A stretch of 64,000 nucleotides of DNA from Terriglobia bacterium (GTDB taxonomy: Bacteria > Acidobacteriota > Terriglobia > Bryobacterales > Bryobacteraceae). Position 1 is the first letter of the stretch, and each line of letters starts with the position of its first letter. A program made the position numbers and the translations under genes. Location of the stretch: contig JAIQFK010000029.1 in the NCBI GenBank assembly GCA_020073305.1, positions 62,001-126,000 of the forward strand, in the 5' to 3' direction. Of the stretch, positions 43,619 through 53,009 are shown piece after piece. A model generated the notes under the pieces. It searched no databases. It was not told the origin of the DNA and saw only the letters and a program-made list of their open reading frames with translations.

Positions 43619-44737
43619 ATGAACAGTCAGAGGACTCGCCGCGATTTATTGGCCGCCGGCGCAACCGGCGTGATGCTGCTGAAGCCGCAACTTGTGCGGG
43701 GCGCGCAGGCCAATTCGGCACTGTCGGTTGGTTTGATTGGGTGCGGGCGCAGGGGCAGCTACGTCAGCGGCATTTTCGCGAAAAATGAGTTCGCCAAGAT
43801 GGCCGCGCTGTGTGACATCTATGACGACCAGTTGGCCGCGGCTACGCAGAAGTTTTCCGGCGCCAGAACCTTCAAGAACTATCACGACCTGCTGGCGAGC
43901 GATGTGGACGCGGTTTATATTGCGACTCCGCCTTACTTACATCCGGAGCATTTTGAAGCCGCGGTGAAGGCGCGCAAGCACATCTTCATGGAGAAGCCGG
44001 CTGGTGTCGACGCGGCGGGCTGCCGGCGCCTGGTGGCAGCGGCGAAACAAGCCGACAAGACCAAGCGAATCACGGTCGACTATCAGCAACGCTATGGCAA
44101 GGACTACCGGCGGGCGTATGAGATTGTTCGATCGGGCGAGCTGGGCGCCATCAAAATGGTGCGGGCATCCTGGCTGGGCGGAGGCTTGCCGGTGCGGGAA
44201 GGTGTGCCGGAAAACGAAGAGCAGATGCGCAACTGGCTGTTTTATCGCGAGCGTTCCGGCGACATCATCGTCGAGCAGAACTGCCACAATCTGGATGTAG
44301 TGAACTGGTTCACGGGCAGCCATCCGGCGCGCGCGTTCGGTTACGGTGGACGGCAGGTGCGCACGAATATCGGCAATATCCTGGACAATCTGGGAGCGAC
44401 GTTCCATTTTGCCGACGGCATGGTTTTCAGTTACAGCTCCAATCAGTTTTCGACCGGCGGTTTCAGCGATGTCTCCGAGACGTTTATGTGCGAGCGCGGG
44501 GCCATCGCGACTTCGCGCAAGGGCTATAAGGTCTACCGGAAGGACGCTCCACCCGAGGAGGTGGTGACTAACTACGACATCACGAAGGATGCCGTGGACG
44601 ATTTCATCGAGGGAGCGCGCACCGGAAAAATCGAGAACGCCGCGTTCGCCGCGGCGGAGAGCACCCTGACTGCGATCCTTGCCCGCGAGGCGATTTACAG
44701 CGGCAAGGAGATGACCTGGCAGCAATTGCAGAGCTAA
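43619..44737 (+). CDS. TAT-exported Gfo/Idh/MocA-family oxidoreductase
   Basis: 372 residues. The N-terminal twin-arginine signal (RTRRDLLAAGATGVMLLKP) shows export to the periplasm in folded form with its cofactor. GLIGCGRRGSYVSG is the Rossmann motif and HIFMEKPAGVDAAGC the catalytic-Lys region. TAT-type members of the family are abundant in acidobacteria and planctomycetes and are thought to act on extracytoplasmic sugars. It precedes the peroxiredoxin gene by 13 bases. Confidence 0.9.
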   Translation: MNSQRTRRDLLAAGATGVMLLKPQLVRGAQANSALSVGLIGCGRRGSYVSGIFAKNEFAKMAALCDIYDDQLAAATQKFSGARTFKNYHDLLASDVDAVYIATPPYLHPEHFEAAVKARKHIFMEKPAGVDAAGCRRLVAAAKQADKTKRITVDYQQRYGKDYRRAYEIVRSGELGAIKMVRASWLGGGLPVREGVPENEEQMRNWLFYRERSGDIIVEQNCHNLDVVNWFTGSHPARAFGYGGRQVRTNIGNILDNLGATFHFADGMVFSYSSNQFSTGGFSDVSETFMCERGAIATSRKGYKVYRKDAPPEEVVTNYDITKDAVDDFIEGARTGKIENAAFAAAESTLTAILAREAIYSGKEMTWQQLQS

Positions 44738-44750
44738 GAGAGATCGACTC

Positions 44751-45194
44751 ATGTTCGGCTGGCTGTTTTCCGATCCGCTGCCCGTGGGCTCGAAAGCCCC
44801 GGAGTTTTCACTCCCCGATGATACGGGCGCGACGGTCACGTTGAAATCGCTTCGCGGCAAGAATGTGGTGCTGGTCTTCTATCCCGGCGATGATACGCCG
44901 ACCTGCCGCAAACAGCTTTGTGAGTTCCGCGATCGCTGGGACCAGGCAAAGATGCGCAACGTGGCGGTGTACGGCGTCAATCCGCAGGGAGCGGGAAGCC
45001 ACCAGAGTTTTCGCAGCAAGTACAAGTTTCCGTTTCCCCTGCTCGTGGACAAGGGCCAGCAGATGGGAGCGCTTTATCACACGAACAGTCTGATCGTGAA
45101 GCGGACGGTTTACCTGATTGGTCCGGACGGCACCATTCTATATGCCAAGCGCGGCAAACCTGCGCCGGAAGAGGTGCTCGCGGCGGCGAAATGA
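44751..45194 (+). CDS. Peroxiredoxin, BCP/PrxQ type
   Basis: 147 residues. PGDDTPTCRKQLCEFRD holds the peroxidatic Cys52 and a resolving Cys57 four residues on, the PrxQ spacing. FPLLVDKGQQMGALYHT and LIGPDGTILYAKRG follow. It reduces hydroperoxides with electrons from thioredoxin. It is complete, though the N-terminus FGWLFSDPLPVG is slightly longer than usual. It probably shares a transcript with the oxidoreductase upstream. Confidence 0.92.
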   Translation: MFGWLFSDPLPVGSKAPEFSLPDDTGATVTLKSLRGKNVVLVFYPGDDTPTCRKQLCEFRDRWDQAKMRNVAVYGVNPQGAGSHQSFRSKYKFPFPLLVDKGQQMGALYHTNSLIVKRTVYLIGPDGTILYAKRGKPAPEEVLAAAK

Positions 45195-45263
45195 AGTCTG
45201 CTGCCGCGCGCAGGTTGGGAAGCACTGAACCACGCGGTCACGGTATCATAGGCCGTCTGAGCC

Positions 45264-45899
45264 ATGGGATGCCCGCCCATTTATCCGATCCTGGACACCC
45301 AATCACTTGCCGCAACGGGCTGCCAGCCGGACACGGCCGCCGGCGCCTGGCTGGATGCCGGTGCGCGCATCGTGCAATTTCGTCACAAGGGCCAGTGGAC
45401 ACGCGCGGTGTTTGAGCAGGCTGAGCGTGTTGGCCTTCAATGCCGCGAGCGGGGCGCAATATTTGTCGTGAACGACCGCGCCGACATGGCCATGCTGCTT
45501 GGGTCGGGCCTGCACGTGGGGCAGGATGATCTTCCACCGGCCGACGCGCGTCGGCTGATCGGACGTGACACGTTCCTGGGCTATTCCACGCACAACCCGC
45601 GTCAGCTCGATGCCGCGGCCAGCGAACCGGTTGACTACGTCGCGATCGGCCCGATTTTCGCAACGGCCTCGAAGCAGAATCCGGACCCGGTCGTGGGGCT
45701 CGAGGCGCTGCGAAGCTGCCGGGCGCGCTGCAAACGGCCGCTGGTCGCGATTGGGGGCATTACGCGCGAGACGGCGCGCGCGGTGTTCGCGGCTGGAGCG
45801 GATTCAATTGCGGTGATCGGAGACCTCATTCCCGAAGATTGCACCAGCGCAAACTTGCGCCGGCGGATGGAAGAATGGCAACAACTGGCACAGACGTAG
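45264..45899 (+). CDS. Thiamine-phosphate synthase-like protein
   Basis: 211 residues, normal for ThiE. IVQFRHKG (the K of the pyrophosphate site), FVVNDRADMAMLLGSGLHVG, the QDDLPP segment, LGYSTHNPRQL, VAIGPIFAT and LVAIGGITRET are all ThiE motifs. ThiE couples the thiazole and pyrimidine halves of thiamine. It has no other thi genes beside it, so the paralogue TenI is an alternative, but the VNDR and QDDL motifs favour ThiE. The end overlaps the permease start. Confidence 0.82.
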   Translation: MGCPPIYPILDTQSLAATGCQPDTAAGAWLDAGARIVQFRHKGQWTRAVFEQAERVGLQCRERGAIFVVNDRADMAMLLGSGLHVGQDDLPPADARRLIGRDTFLGYSTHNPRQLDAAASEPVDYVAIGPIFATASKQNPDPVVGLEALRSCRARCKRPLVAIGGITRETARAVFAAGADSIAVIGDLIPEDCTSANLRRRMEEWQQLAQT

Positions 45900-47272
45900 A
45901 AGCGGGGCTGGTCAAAGGGCTTGGGGCGATGGATGCGACCACGCTGGTGGTCGGCTCGATGATCGGCTCGGGCATTTTCATCGTGTCAGCGGACATGGCG
46001 CGGCAGTTGAACTCTCCGGGCCTGTTGATCACGACTTGGGTGGCTACGGCGGCGCTCACACTGATTGCCGCTTTGTCGTACGGCGAGCTGGCCGCGATGA
46101 TGCCGCACGCCGGTGGTCAGTACGTGTACCTGCGCGAGTCCTTTGGGCCGCTTGCCGGCTTCTTATACGGCTGGACGTTGTTTCTGGTGATCCAAACGGG
46201 AACCGCCGCCGCTGTCGCGGTAGCCTTTGCGAAGTTCCTGGGGGTATTCGTTCCGTCCATCTCCGCGAAAAACTATCTGTTCGGAGCCGGCCGGCTCGGG
46301 CTCACCACGCAGCAACTCATCGGCATTCTGGTGATTGCTCTCCTCACGGCGATCAATGCTCGCGGCATCCGGACGGGCGCAATCGTCCAGAACATCTTCA
46401 CCATCGCGAAAACGGCGGCTCTGTTGGGCCTGATCGGGCTCGGTTTTATCATGGGCCGCAATCCGGAAGCCGTCGCTGCCAATTTCACCGGCTTTTGGCG
46501 CAACTCCAGCTGGGATTTCCACACGATTCGCCTGGTGGGCGTGGCCATGGTGGGATCGCTTTTCTCCGCCGATGCCTGGAATAATGTGACATTTACCGGC
46601 GCGGAGGTTCGCAATCCACGCCGCAACCTGCCGCTGGCGCTGGGACTGGGGGTGGCCATCGTCTCGGCACTCTACATTGCCACGAATTTCGTGTACCTGA
46701 ACGTACTGCCCCTGGCGTCGATCCAAACGGCGCCCGAAGGCCGCGTAGCCACGGCCACGGCGGCCGTGATGTTTGGGCCTGTGGCGGTGCAACTCATGGC
46801 GGCGGCCATCATGATCTCGACTTTCGGCTGCGCCAACGGTCTGATCCTCTCCGGGGCTCGCGTTTACTGGGCCATGGCACTCGATGGATTGTTCTTCCGC
46901 AAGGTAGCCACGCTGCACCCGCGCACGCACGCACCTGTATTCTCGCTCGTGATCCAGGGCTTCTGGACCATGTTACTGACGTTAAGCGGCAGCTACAACG
47001 ATCTGCTCGACTATGTTATCTTTGCTGTTCTGCTTTTCTACATCCTGACGATAGCGGGGATTTTCAGGCTTCGCCGCACGCGACCCGACGCCGAGCGGCC
47101 CTATCGCGCGCTGGGTTATCCCGTGCTTCCGGCAGCGTATATGGCGGCGGCTGGGTTGATCGAAATTCTCCTGCTGTTCTACAAGCCCAACTACACCTGG
47201 CCCGGGCTGATCATCGTGCTGCTGGGTGTGCCGGTGTATTTTGTGTGGCACAAGAAAGAGGTGCATCCGTGA
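45875..47272 (+). CDS. APC-superfamily amino-acid permease
   Basis: 465 residues from ATG 45875, with about 12 membrane segments. GSMIGSGIFIVSADMARQLN at the N-terminus and GELAAMMPHAGGQYVYLRES are the APC signatures. LAT/basic-amino-acid transporters belong here; the substrate is not evident. It overlaps the ThiE gene by 25 bases and the next permease by GTGA. The two permeases are related but clearly different in sequence. Confidence 0.88.
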   Translation: MATTGTDVEAGLVKGLGAMDATTLVVGSMIGSGIFIVSADMARQLNSPGLLITTWVATAALTLIAALSYGELAAMMPHAGGQYVYLRESFGPLAGFLYGWTLFLVIQTGTAAAVAVAFAKFLGVFVPSISAKNYLFGAGRLGLTTQQLIGILVIALLTAINARGIRTGAIVQNIFTIAKTAALLGLIGLGFIMGRNPEAVAANFTGFWRNSSWDFHTIRLVGVAMVGSLFSADAWNNVTFTGAEVRNPRRNLPLALGLGVAIVSALYIATNFVYLNVLPLASIQTAPEGRVATATAAVMFGPVAVQLMAAAIMISTFGCANGLILSGARVYWAMALDGLFFRKVATLHPRTHAPVFSLVIQGFWTMLLTLSGSYNDLLDYVIFAVLLFYILTIAGIFRLRRTRPDAERPYRALGYPVLPAAYMAAAGLIEILLLFYKPNYTWPGLIIVLLGVPVYFVWHKKEVHP

Positions 47273-48735
47273 GTCTCTTTGCGACCAAGTCGGTAGAGTA
47301 CATCATGGCCGAGTCGGAGGCCGGTGAGCACAAGCTCAAGCGCACGCTGGGACCGGGCAGCCTGGTGGCGCTGGGCATCGGCGCGATTATCGGCTCCGGC
47401 CTCTTTTCACTTACCGGTGTAGCGGCCGCTCTGCACGCGGGTCCCGCCATCGTCATCTCCATGATCGTGGCGGCCATCGGATGCGCGTTCGCGGGTCTGT
47501 GCTACAGCGAGTTTTCCTGCATGATCCCGGTCGCCGGCAGCGCCTACACCTACGCTTACACGACACTGGGCGAGTGGCTGGCCTGGATCATCGGCTGGGA
47601 CCTGGTGCTCGAATACGCCGTGGGCGCGTCGACGGTCTCCATCAGTTGGTCGGGATATGTGGTTTCGTTGCTGCACGATTTCGGCATCGATCTCCCGGTG
47701 CAGCTTCTGGCCGGACCATTCGAGAAGCGGATGTTGCCGGACGGGAGAGTGATTCAGGGAATCGTCAATTTGCCGGCGGTGTTTATCATTTGCATGATTT
47801 CTCTGCTGCTGATTCTCGGCATCAAAGAGTCCGCCCGCACCAATGCCATCATTGTGGTCATCAAGCTTGCGGTGGTGGTGGTTTTCATCGCAGTGGGCTG
47901 GCGATTCATCCACGCGGAGAACTACACGCCGTTCATCCCGGAAAATCAGGGCGCATTCGGACAGTTCGGGATCAGCGGCATCATGATGGGCGCGGGAGTG
48001 ATTTTCTTCGCGTACATTGGCTTCGACGCGGTTTCTACCGCTGCGCAGGAAGCCAGGAACCCGCAGAAAGATATGCCCATCGGCATCATCGGTTCGCTGG
48101 TGGTGTGTACCATCCTTTATGTTGTGTTCTCTTACATCCTCACCGGAATGGTGCACTACACCAAGCTCAATACTTCGGCGCCGGTTGCCGTGGCTATTGA
48201 TCAGACGCCCTATGAGTGGCTGAAGGTTCTGATCAAGTTCGGCATCATCTGCGGGTTCACTTCGGTCATGCTGGTGATGCTACTGGGGCAGAGCCGCGTG
48301 TTCTTCTCCATGTCGCGTGATGGCCTGGTGCCCAAGATCTTCTCCGACATCCATCCGAAGTTCCGCACTCCGTGGCGCTCCAACCTTCTGTTCATGCTCT
48401 TTGTGTCTCCCTTTTCGGCGTTTCTGCCGCTCTCCGTCGTGGGGGAAATGACCAGCATCGGCACCCTGTTCGCTTTCGTCATCGTGTGCGCGGGCGTCTG
48501 GGTCATGCGCCGCGCTCATCCCGATACGCCACGGCCATTCCGCACGCCGCTGGTGCCGCTGGTACCCATTCTCGGCATCGTCTGGAACTTCGCCATGATG
48601 TATTCGCTGGGGTTGAGCAACTGGCTGCGGCTCATCGTATGGCTGGTGATTGGACAGGTGATCTACTTCACCTACAGCCGCCATCGCAGCCATCTGGCGC
48701 TGAAGCAGGGGGCGCCGGTCGCGCAGCGGCGGTAG
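47269..48735 (+). CDS. APC-superfamily cationic amino-acid transporter (CAT/YfnA-like)
   Basis: 488 residues from GTG 47269. The beginning SLFATKSVEYIMAESEAG, HKLKRTLGPGSLVALGIGAI and the IIGSGLFSLTG motif match the CAT subgroup, which starts with this cytoplasmic segment. Further helices and FFAYIGFDAVSTAAQEARN follow. It imports arginine, lysine or related amino acids. The start overlaps the first permease's stop by GTGA, so both are made together. Confidence 0.9.
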   Translation: MSLFATKSVEYIMAESEAGEHKLKRTLGPGSLVALGIGAIIGSGLFSLTGVAAALHAGPAIVISMIVAAIGCAFAGLCYSEFSCMIPVAGSAYTYAYTTLGEWLAWIIGWDLVLEYAVGASTVSISWSGYVVSLLHDFGIDLPVQLLAGPFEKRMLPDGRVIQGIVNLPAVFIICMISLLLILGIKESARTNAIIVVIKLAVVVVFIAVGWRFIHAENYTPFIPENQGAFGQFGISGIMMGAGVIFFAYIGFDAVSTAAQEARNPQKDMPIGIIGSLVVCTILYVVFSYILTGMVHYTKLNTSAPVAVAIDQTPYEWLKVLIKFGIICGFTSVMLVMLLGQSRVFFSMSRDGLVPKIFSDIHPKFRTPWRSNLLFMLFVSPFSAFLPLSVVGEMTSIGTLFAFVIVCAGVWVMRRAHPDTPRPFRTPLVPLVPILGIVWNFAMMYSLGLSNWLRLIVWLVIGQVIYFTYSRHRSHLALKQGAPVAQRR

Positions 48736-48759
48736 ACGAGCCGTTCAGAGACTCCGCTT

Positions 48760-49221
48760 TCAACTCGTATGGTCCAGGATGATTTTCCAGCCGCTGGGCG
48801 TCTTGCGGAATAGCAAAGTGAAAATCCCACCTGCCTCGCCTCCCGCTTCTTGAGGCCGGTCGAGATGCCACTTCCCGATTACGGAAGCATACTCGGCTCC
48901 GAGCGGCATCACTTCGATACCGGAGAACATGAGGTGCCCCATTCTCTCCTTGGTGGGATAGCGGCGGTGATAATTGTCCAACACCTGCCGGTAGCCGCGC
49001 GTGATGGTCGCGCCAACGAAGGTGGTCGAGTCGCTTGCCTCATATCCCGACATAAACGCTTCCACGTCGCCGCGATTCCACGCTGCCTGCTGCGCTTCGA
49101 TGACGGCGCGGACGCCGGCTTCGGCCGGGGTGGGCTGGCCGTGGAGGGTAAGGAGCGCGGCCAGGCTCAGCAGAAACAACCAGAGCAGTGTGGAAGGACG
49201 ATCGCAGCGTATAGTAGGCAC
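48760..49221 (-). CDS. DUF4440 / SnoaL-like exported protein
   Basis: 153 residues from GTG 49221. A signal peptide (STLLWLFLLSLAALLTLHGQ) precedes a NTF2-like domain: VIEAQQAAWNRGDVEAFMSG, then VLDNYHRRYPTKERMGHLMF and TLLFRKTPSGWKIILDHTS. DUF4440 proteins occur as small secreted or steroid-isomerase-like folds without known reaction. It lies 29 bases downstream of fliG on the same strand; co-transcription with the flagellar genes is possible but not needed. Confidence 0.75.
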   Translation of the reverse strand: MPTIRCDRPSTLLWLFLLSLAALLTLHGQPTPAEAGVRAVIEAQQAAWNRGDVEAFMSGYEASDSTTFVGATITRGYRQVLDNYHRRYPTKERMGHLMFSGIEVMPLGAEYASVIGKWHLDRPQEAGGEAGGIFTLLFRKTPSGWKIILDHTS

Positions 49222-49250
49222 AATCAAGCGATTGTACGCTGTCCCAGTCC

Positions 49251-50321
49251 TTACATAATGTACTTGCCGCCGCTGGCGGTCTGGGAGCTCAAGGCCCCTT
49301 CGGCCTGGAGTTGCCGCACGAGCGCAATGATATGCTGCTGCGCCGATTCCACGTCTTTGACTTTGACGGGTCCCAGGGCCTCCATGTCTTCCTGCAACAT
49401 CTGGGAGGCGCGCTCGGATAGGCACTGCATGAAGTGGCCGGTCAGTTGAGGGCCGACTCCTTTGAGCGCCATGCACAGGATCTTGCGGTCAACCCTGGGA
49501 ACCAGGATCTTCATTTCCTCCTTATCGAACTTCTGGAGGTCCGCGAAGACAAACATGAGATTGCGAATGGTCTCAGAAAGAGTGGCGTTGCCCTGGCCGA
49601 TCTCGGTAAGCAATTGCTCGCTCACGCCGGCGTCGAGGCGGTTCAGCATCTCAGACACGGCCCGCACACCGCCGTACGATTGGCGGCTGAATTCTCCCAG
49701 CGCCTTCAACCGGCGTCCGATAAAGACCGCGATCTTGGCGATGATTTCGGGAGAGAGTTGCTCCAGGTTCGCCATGCGCCGGACCACATCCGTGCGCAAC
49801 TCCTCGGGCAGCGCCAACAACAGCGCCGCTGCTTGCGCGGGCACAAGATGCGACAGAATCAGGGCGATAATCTGCGGGTGTTCCTTATAGACCAGCTTGG
49901 CTAGCTGGCGCGGATCGATCTTCTGCAGCGCGTCGAAGTTCGCGGTATCGGCGCTCATGGACTTTACCAGGCGTTCGACAATTTGAACCCCGGTTTCCGG
50001 GCCGAAAGCGTCCGTGAGCAATTTCTTGGCGTACTCGATGCCGCCTTCGAGCACATAGCCCTGGCCGACATTCAGGGTGTGAAATTCTTCGAGGACCGTC
50101 TCTACATGAGACGCCGGGACGGTGGACAGGCGGGCGACCTCTTTGGTGATCTGCTCCACCTCGTCTTCAGTGAGATGCCGGAGGAGGGCGGCGCTGGCCT
50201 CGTTGCCGAGCCGCACCATCAGAATGGCCGTTTTCCGCAATCCGGCCAGCGCCACTTTCTCCCTAGGCTCGGCTTCCTGGGGGGCCGCTATGCGAGGTTT
50301 GTCAGGGGTGGTGGGACTCAT
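49251..50321 (-). CDS. fliG: Flagellar motor switch protein FliG
   Basis: 356 residues. The N-terminal domain (KTAILMVRLGNEASAALLRH), the EHPQ motif with the linker (YKEHPQIIALILSHL), and the C-terminal torque-generating domain (DLQKFDKEEMKILVPRVDRK) are present. Charged residues of FliGC needed for stator contact are retained. It forms the upper C-ring and contacts the stator. It is the last flagellar gene of this block, 29 bases after fliM. Confidence 0.95.
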   Translation of the reverse strand: MSPTTPDKPRIAAPQEAEPREKVALAGLRKTAILMVRLGNEASAALLRHLTEDEVEQITKEVARLSTVPASHVETVLEEFHTLNVGQGYVLEGGIEYAKKLLTDAFGPETGVQIVERLVKSMSADTANFDALQKIDPRQLAKLVYKEHPQIIALILSHLVPAQAAALLLALPEELRTDVVRRMANLEQLSPEIIAKIAVFIGRRLKALGEFSRQSYGGVRAVSEMLNRLDAGVSEQLLTEIGQGNATLSETIRNLMFVFADLQKFDKEEMKILVPRVDRKILCMALKGVGPQLTGHFMQCLSERASQMLQEDMEALGPVKVKDVESAQQHIIALVRQLQAEGALSSQTASGGKYIM

Positions 50322-50350
50322 CGCTCATTGATCTCCGCGCCTGAACCGCT

Positions 50351-51298
50351 TCATTCCGGCGCTTCCATGCCTTCTATCAGAAAGGCTCGGTGCGCGCCGC
50401 TACACACCACCTCTCCATCAAACTTGACTCTTCGATTCGCCAGGCCCATTACCGGCCGGTTGACGGTGTGATCCAGCACGACGACCGAGCCCACTTCGAG
50501 CGCCAGCAAATCCTTGACCGACAGGGTGGAAGCCAGTTGCGGCTCCACTTCAACCGTGGCCCGCCGCACGAGCTTCAGGACCCGCCGTTGCTCGGCCTCA
50601 CTCGAGTCGGATTGTCCCGCCGTCCACTGCTGATCGAATTTCTGGACCATGCTCTTGATCGTGATCGACGGCATGGCCAGATTGATCATTCCCGCGGCGT
50701 CATCAATATGGAATTCCATCCCGATCGCGACCACCGCCTCGGTGGGACCGAGAGTTCGAATCAACGGCCTTCCGGTTTCGACCGAGTCCAGCTTGAACTC
50801 GACATCGGCCACGCCCTTCCAGGTTTCTTCCAGATCGTGAGCGATCAGCCGGAACAGGCGATCGAGCAGGTGCCGCTCCATTTCCGTCAGCTCGCGATCC
50901 GCCTTGGCGGAGGTGTCCTTTCCGCCGAGCAGCAACTCGAGAATGGGATAGATAAGAGACGGATTGATCTCCAGCAGGGCATTGCCGCCGAAGGGCAGAA
51001 GGGTCAGCGGGACCATGCAGGTTTGCGGGGGCAGCCCTTCGAGGAACGTGGTGTATGGAATCTGTTCGACGCTGACGAGATTTCCCGAAAGGTAGGCGCG
51101 AAGATACGCCGTCAAACTCGAAGCCAGGTTGCGCACGAAGTTCTCGTGCAGGAAGCGTATGGCGCGAAGCTGTGACTTCGGAATGCGATCCGGCCTGCGA
51201 AAATCGAACGGCGTCGCCTTGGGTTCCAGGTTGTTGGCGGAATCCGCCGGCCGGTTCTTGAAGAACGTGTCAATTTCGTCTTGCGAGAGCTGGCGCAT
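50351..51298 (-). CDS. fliM: Flagellar motor switch protein FliM
   Basis: 315 residues. The N-terminal CheY-P-binding LSQDEIDTFF, the middle CheC-like domain (RALRFLHE-type region near 45) and the C-terminal SpoA domain (VEPQLASTLSVKDLLALEVG) are present. It links FliG to FliN in the C-ring and receives CheY-P. The start is six bases from the upstream FliN-like stop. Confidence 0.93.
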   Translation of the reverse strand: MRQLSQDEIDTFFKNRPADSANNLEPKATPFDFRRPDRIPKSQLRAIRFLHENFVRNLASSLTAYLRAYLSGNLVSVEQIPYTTFLEGLPPQTCMVPLTLLPFGGNALLEINPSLIYPILELLLGGKDTSAKADRELTEMERHLLDRLFRLIAHDLEETWKGVADVEFKLDSVETGRPLIRTLGPTEAVVAIGMEFHIDDAAGMINLAMPSITIKSMVQKFDQQWTAGQSDSSEAEQRRVLKLVRRATVEVEPQLASTLSVKDLLALEVGSVVVLDHTVNRPVMGLANRRVKFDGEVVCSGAHRAFLIEGMEAPE

Positions 51299-51304
51299 TT
51301 CTGA

Positions 51305-52219
51305 TCAACGGCTCCCAGGGGCCAGCGAAGCCTCGGCTTGCTGCACGGAACTGGCGCAACGCAGGCGTTCGCCCCGGCTGACTAATTCCAGAATGCGGAT
51401 GGCGTATGAGTCATCTACCACCACGATTTCTCCGCGTGCGATCACGCGGTCGTTCACCCGGAATTCAACGGGCTCGTCGGTCCGGCGATCCAGGGTAACC
51501 AGCGATCCTCTTTTGAGCATCAAGGCGTCTTGAAGGGGAACCTTTGCCGTTCCAAACGAGATGCTGATCGGCATCTCCAGGTCGGCCAGGGATCTCAGGG
51601 CGGCCACCGCCGACTGCGCGTCGATTTCGGCATCCCTACCCGTTGCCGGCCGCTCCGCATCCGGTTTCGCCCCAGGGGCCTTTGCCGCGACCGCCTCGAG
51701 CAGCGCCGTACTGGCAATCAGGCACACACTGATGGCCGGAGCCTGGGCGATCTGTAAACTGACGAAGCTGGTGCTTCCGCTATCTGGAGGGCTGGCGAGA
51801 AACTCGCCCTGAAGGCAGGATACTTCCTGTTCGCACCGTGCGGTCAGGCTTCTGCCTAAACTGGCCAACGACTGTACCAGAATTTCCCGGTAGGTATCGC
51901 GCACATCAGCCGGGTTCGAGGCTTCAACTCCGACGGCTCGAAGCCCCGTGGCCCCGATCTCTTTCCAGGCAGATGCCGCGGCTCCGATCCATACCGATTG
52001 ACCCGGGCTCAGGCTGAACTCCTGGGCCCACCACAACGTGCCATCGCCCTGTGGCCGTTCTCCTGTGTCCGCCTTCTCGCAGCCTGGACGTTCGGCGCCC
52101 ATGGCTTCGATGGCGCGGGCCAGTCCCTGCGCCCATTCCTCGAGGAGCCACGGGAGTTCCGGCGGCCCGCCGGCGGCGCCCGAAGCTTTGTTCCGATCTG
52201 TCGTTTCAGCCGGCTCCAT
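51305..52219 (-). CDS. FliN/FliY-like C-ring protein with a long N-terminal extension
   Basis: 304 residues. Only the last 80 or so carry a SpoA domain: LADLEMPISISFGTAKVPLQ, LVTLDRRTDEPVEFRVNDRV and ARGEIVVVDDSYAIRILELV. The N-terminal 210 residues are Ala/Glu-rich and not recognised; FliY proteins have a CheC-like domain there, but the CheC active-site motif is not visible. It starts two bases after the small FliN stop. Its position favours a C-ring role. Confidence 0.75.
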   Translation of the reverse strand: MEPAETTDRNKASGAAGGPPELPWLLEEWAQGLARAIEAMGAERPGCEKADTGERPQGDGTLWWAQEFSLSPGQSVWIGAAASAWKEIGATGLRAVGVEASNPADVRDTYREILVQSLASLGRSLTARCEQEVSCLQGEFLASPPDSGSTSFVSLQIAQAPAISVCLIASTALLEAVAAKAPGAKPDAERPATGRDAEIDAQSAVAALRSLADLEMPISISFGTAKVPLQDALMLKRGSLVTLDRRTDEPVEFRVNDRVIARGEIVVVDDSYAIRILELVSRGERLRCASSVQQAEASLAPGSR

Positions 52220-52220
52220 A

Positions 52221-52526
52221 CTAAGCGGGACCTGATGCGATGTCCAGGCGTTCTTGACGGCTTACGACCGTGAGAATACGGACACCGTAATTGCCCTCCA
52301 CAACCACTACTTCGCCGCTGGCAATAACCCGGTTGTTCACCACAATCTCCACCGGCTGGCGCAAGGATCCTCCCAGCTCGAGAACCGAGCCCGTGGTCAG
52401 CTTTACGATTTTGTGCAGCGGTAACGAGGTGTGGCCGAAAACCACGCTGACGCGCACCGGCTCTTCCAGTAAGACGGCTAGAGTGTTCGAGGAATCAACT
52501 CCGGGCTCGGCGATTTCGGTCAACAT
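52221..52526 (-). CDS. fliN: FliN-type SpoA protein, short
   Basis: 101 residues, the size of FliN. LLEEPVRVSVVFGHTSLPLH and GSVLELGGSLRQPVEIVVNN, then ASGEVVVVEGNYGVRILTVV, are a complete SpoA domain. FliN tetramers form the lower C-ring and bind the export ATPase complex. It lies between two other SpoA genes and directly precedes the longer one. Confidence 0.88.
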   Translation of the reverse strand: MLTEIAEPGVDSSNTLAVLLEEPVRVSVVFGHTSLPLHKIVKLTTGSVLELGGSLRQPVEIVVNNRVIASGEVVVVEGNYGVRILTVVSRQERLDIASGPA

Positions 52527-52565
52527 GGCAACTCGCGCAGACGTTGTCCGCAGGCAAAACGAAGT

Positions 52566-52826
52566 TTAAACCGTTCCTGTCGCCAGTGATGTGATACGAA
52601 TTCCAAAGTTGTCATTGAATACCACGACCTCACCGCTGCCCAGCCGCGCTCCCCCAACATAGATGTCCAAAGGCTCCCCAGCGGGCTTGGCCAAAGGGAG
52701 CACGGTGCCGCTGCGCAATTCCAACACCTCAAGAAGCTTAAGGACGCGCCTGTCCAGTTCCACCTCAATGCTCATGGGCACATCCGCCAGATGACCCAGT
52801 TCTGGCGTGATGGAGGTTGTCGACAT
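52566..52826 (-). CDS. Second FliN-type SpoA protein
   Basis: 86 residues from ATG 52826 (ATG 52877 is also in frame). LADVPMSIEVELDRRVLKLL, ELRSGTVLPLAKPAGEPLDI and GSGEVVVFNDNFGIRITSL form one SpoA domain, closer to the standard FliN pattern than its neighbour. It is the first of three SpoA genes in a row. Bacteria usually have one FliN, so the trio is unusual. Confidence 0.83.
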   Translation of the reverse strand: MSTTSITPELGHLADVPMSIEVELDRRVLKLLEVLELRSGTVLPLAKPAGEPLDIYVGGARLGSGEVVVFNDNFGIRITSLATGTV

Positions 52827-53009
52827 GACGTCTCTTCCTGACAATGCCATTGAAGCGTTTTGCAGGCCATCGGCCATCGTCTGACCGTGCCTTCAGATGC
52901 TCTCCTACGCGAGACAGTAGCCAGGGATAGTATCCGGTGATCGGACGGCCGTTTCGTGGATCGTTGTAGGGGCGGGGCACGCTTGGGCACGCTCGGCCCC
53001 ATTTGACAG

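Noticed and set aside
43548-43721. Longer N-terminus of the glycosyltransferase fusion
   Set aside because: Low-complexity Arg/Ala/Ser sequence antisense to the next gene's start; MSPLKLSILMPVYNE at 43547 is the normal beginning.
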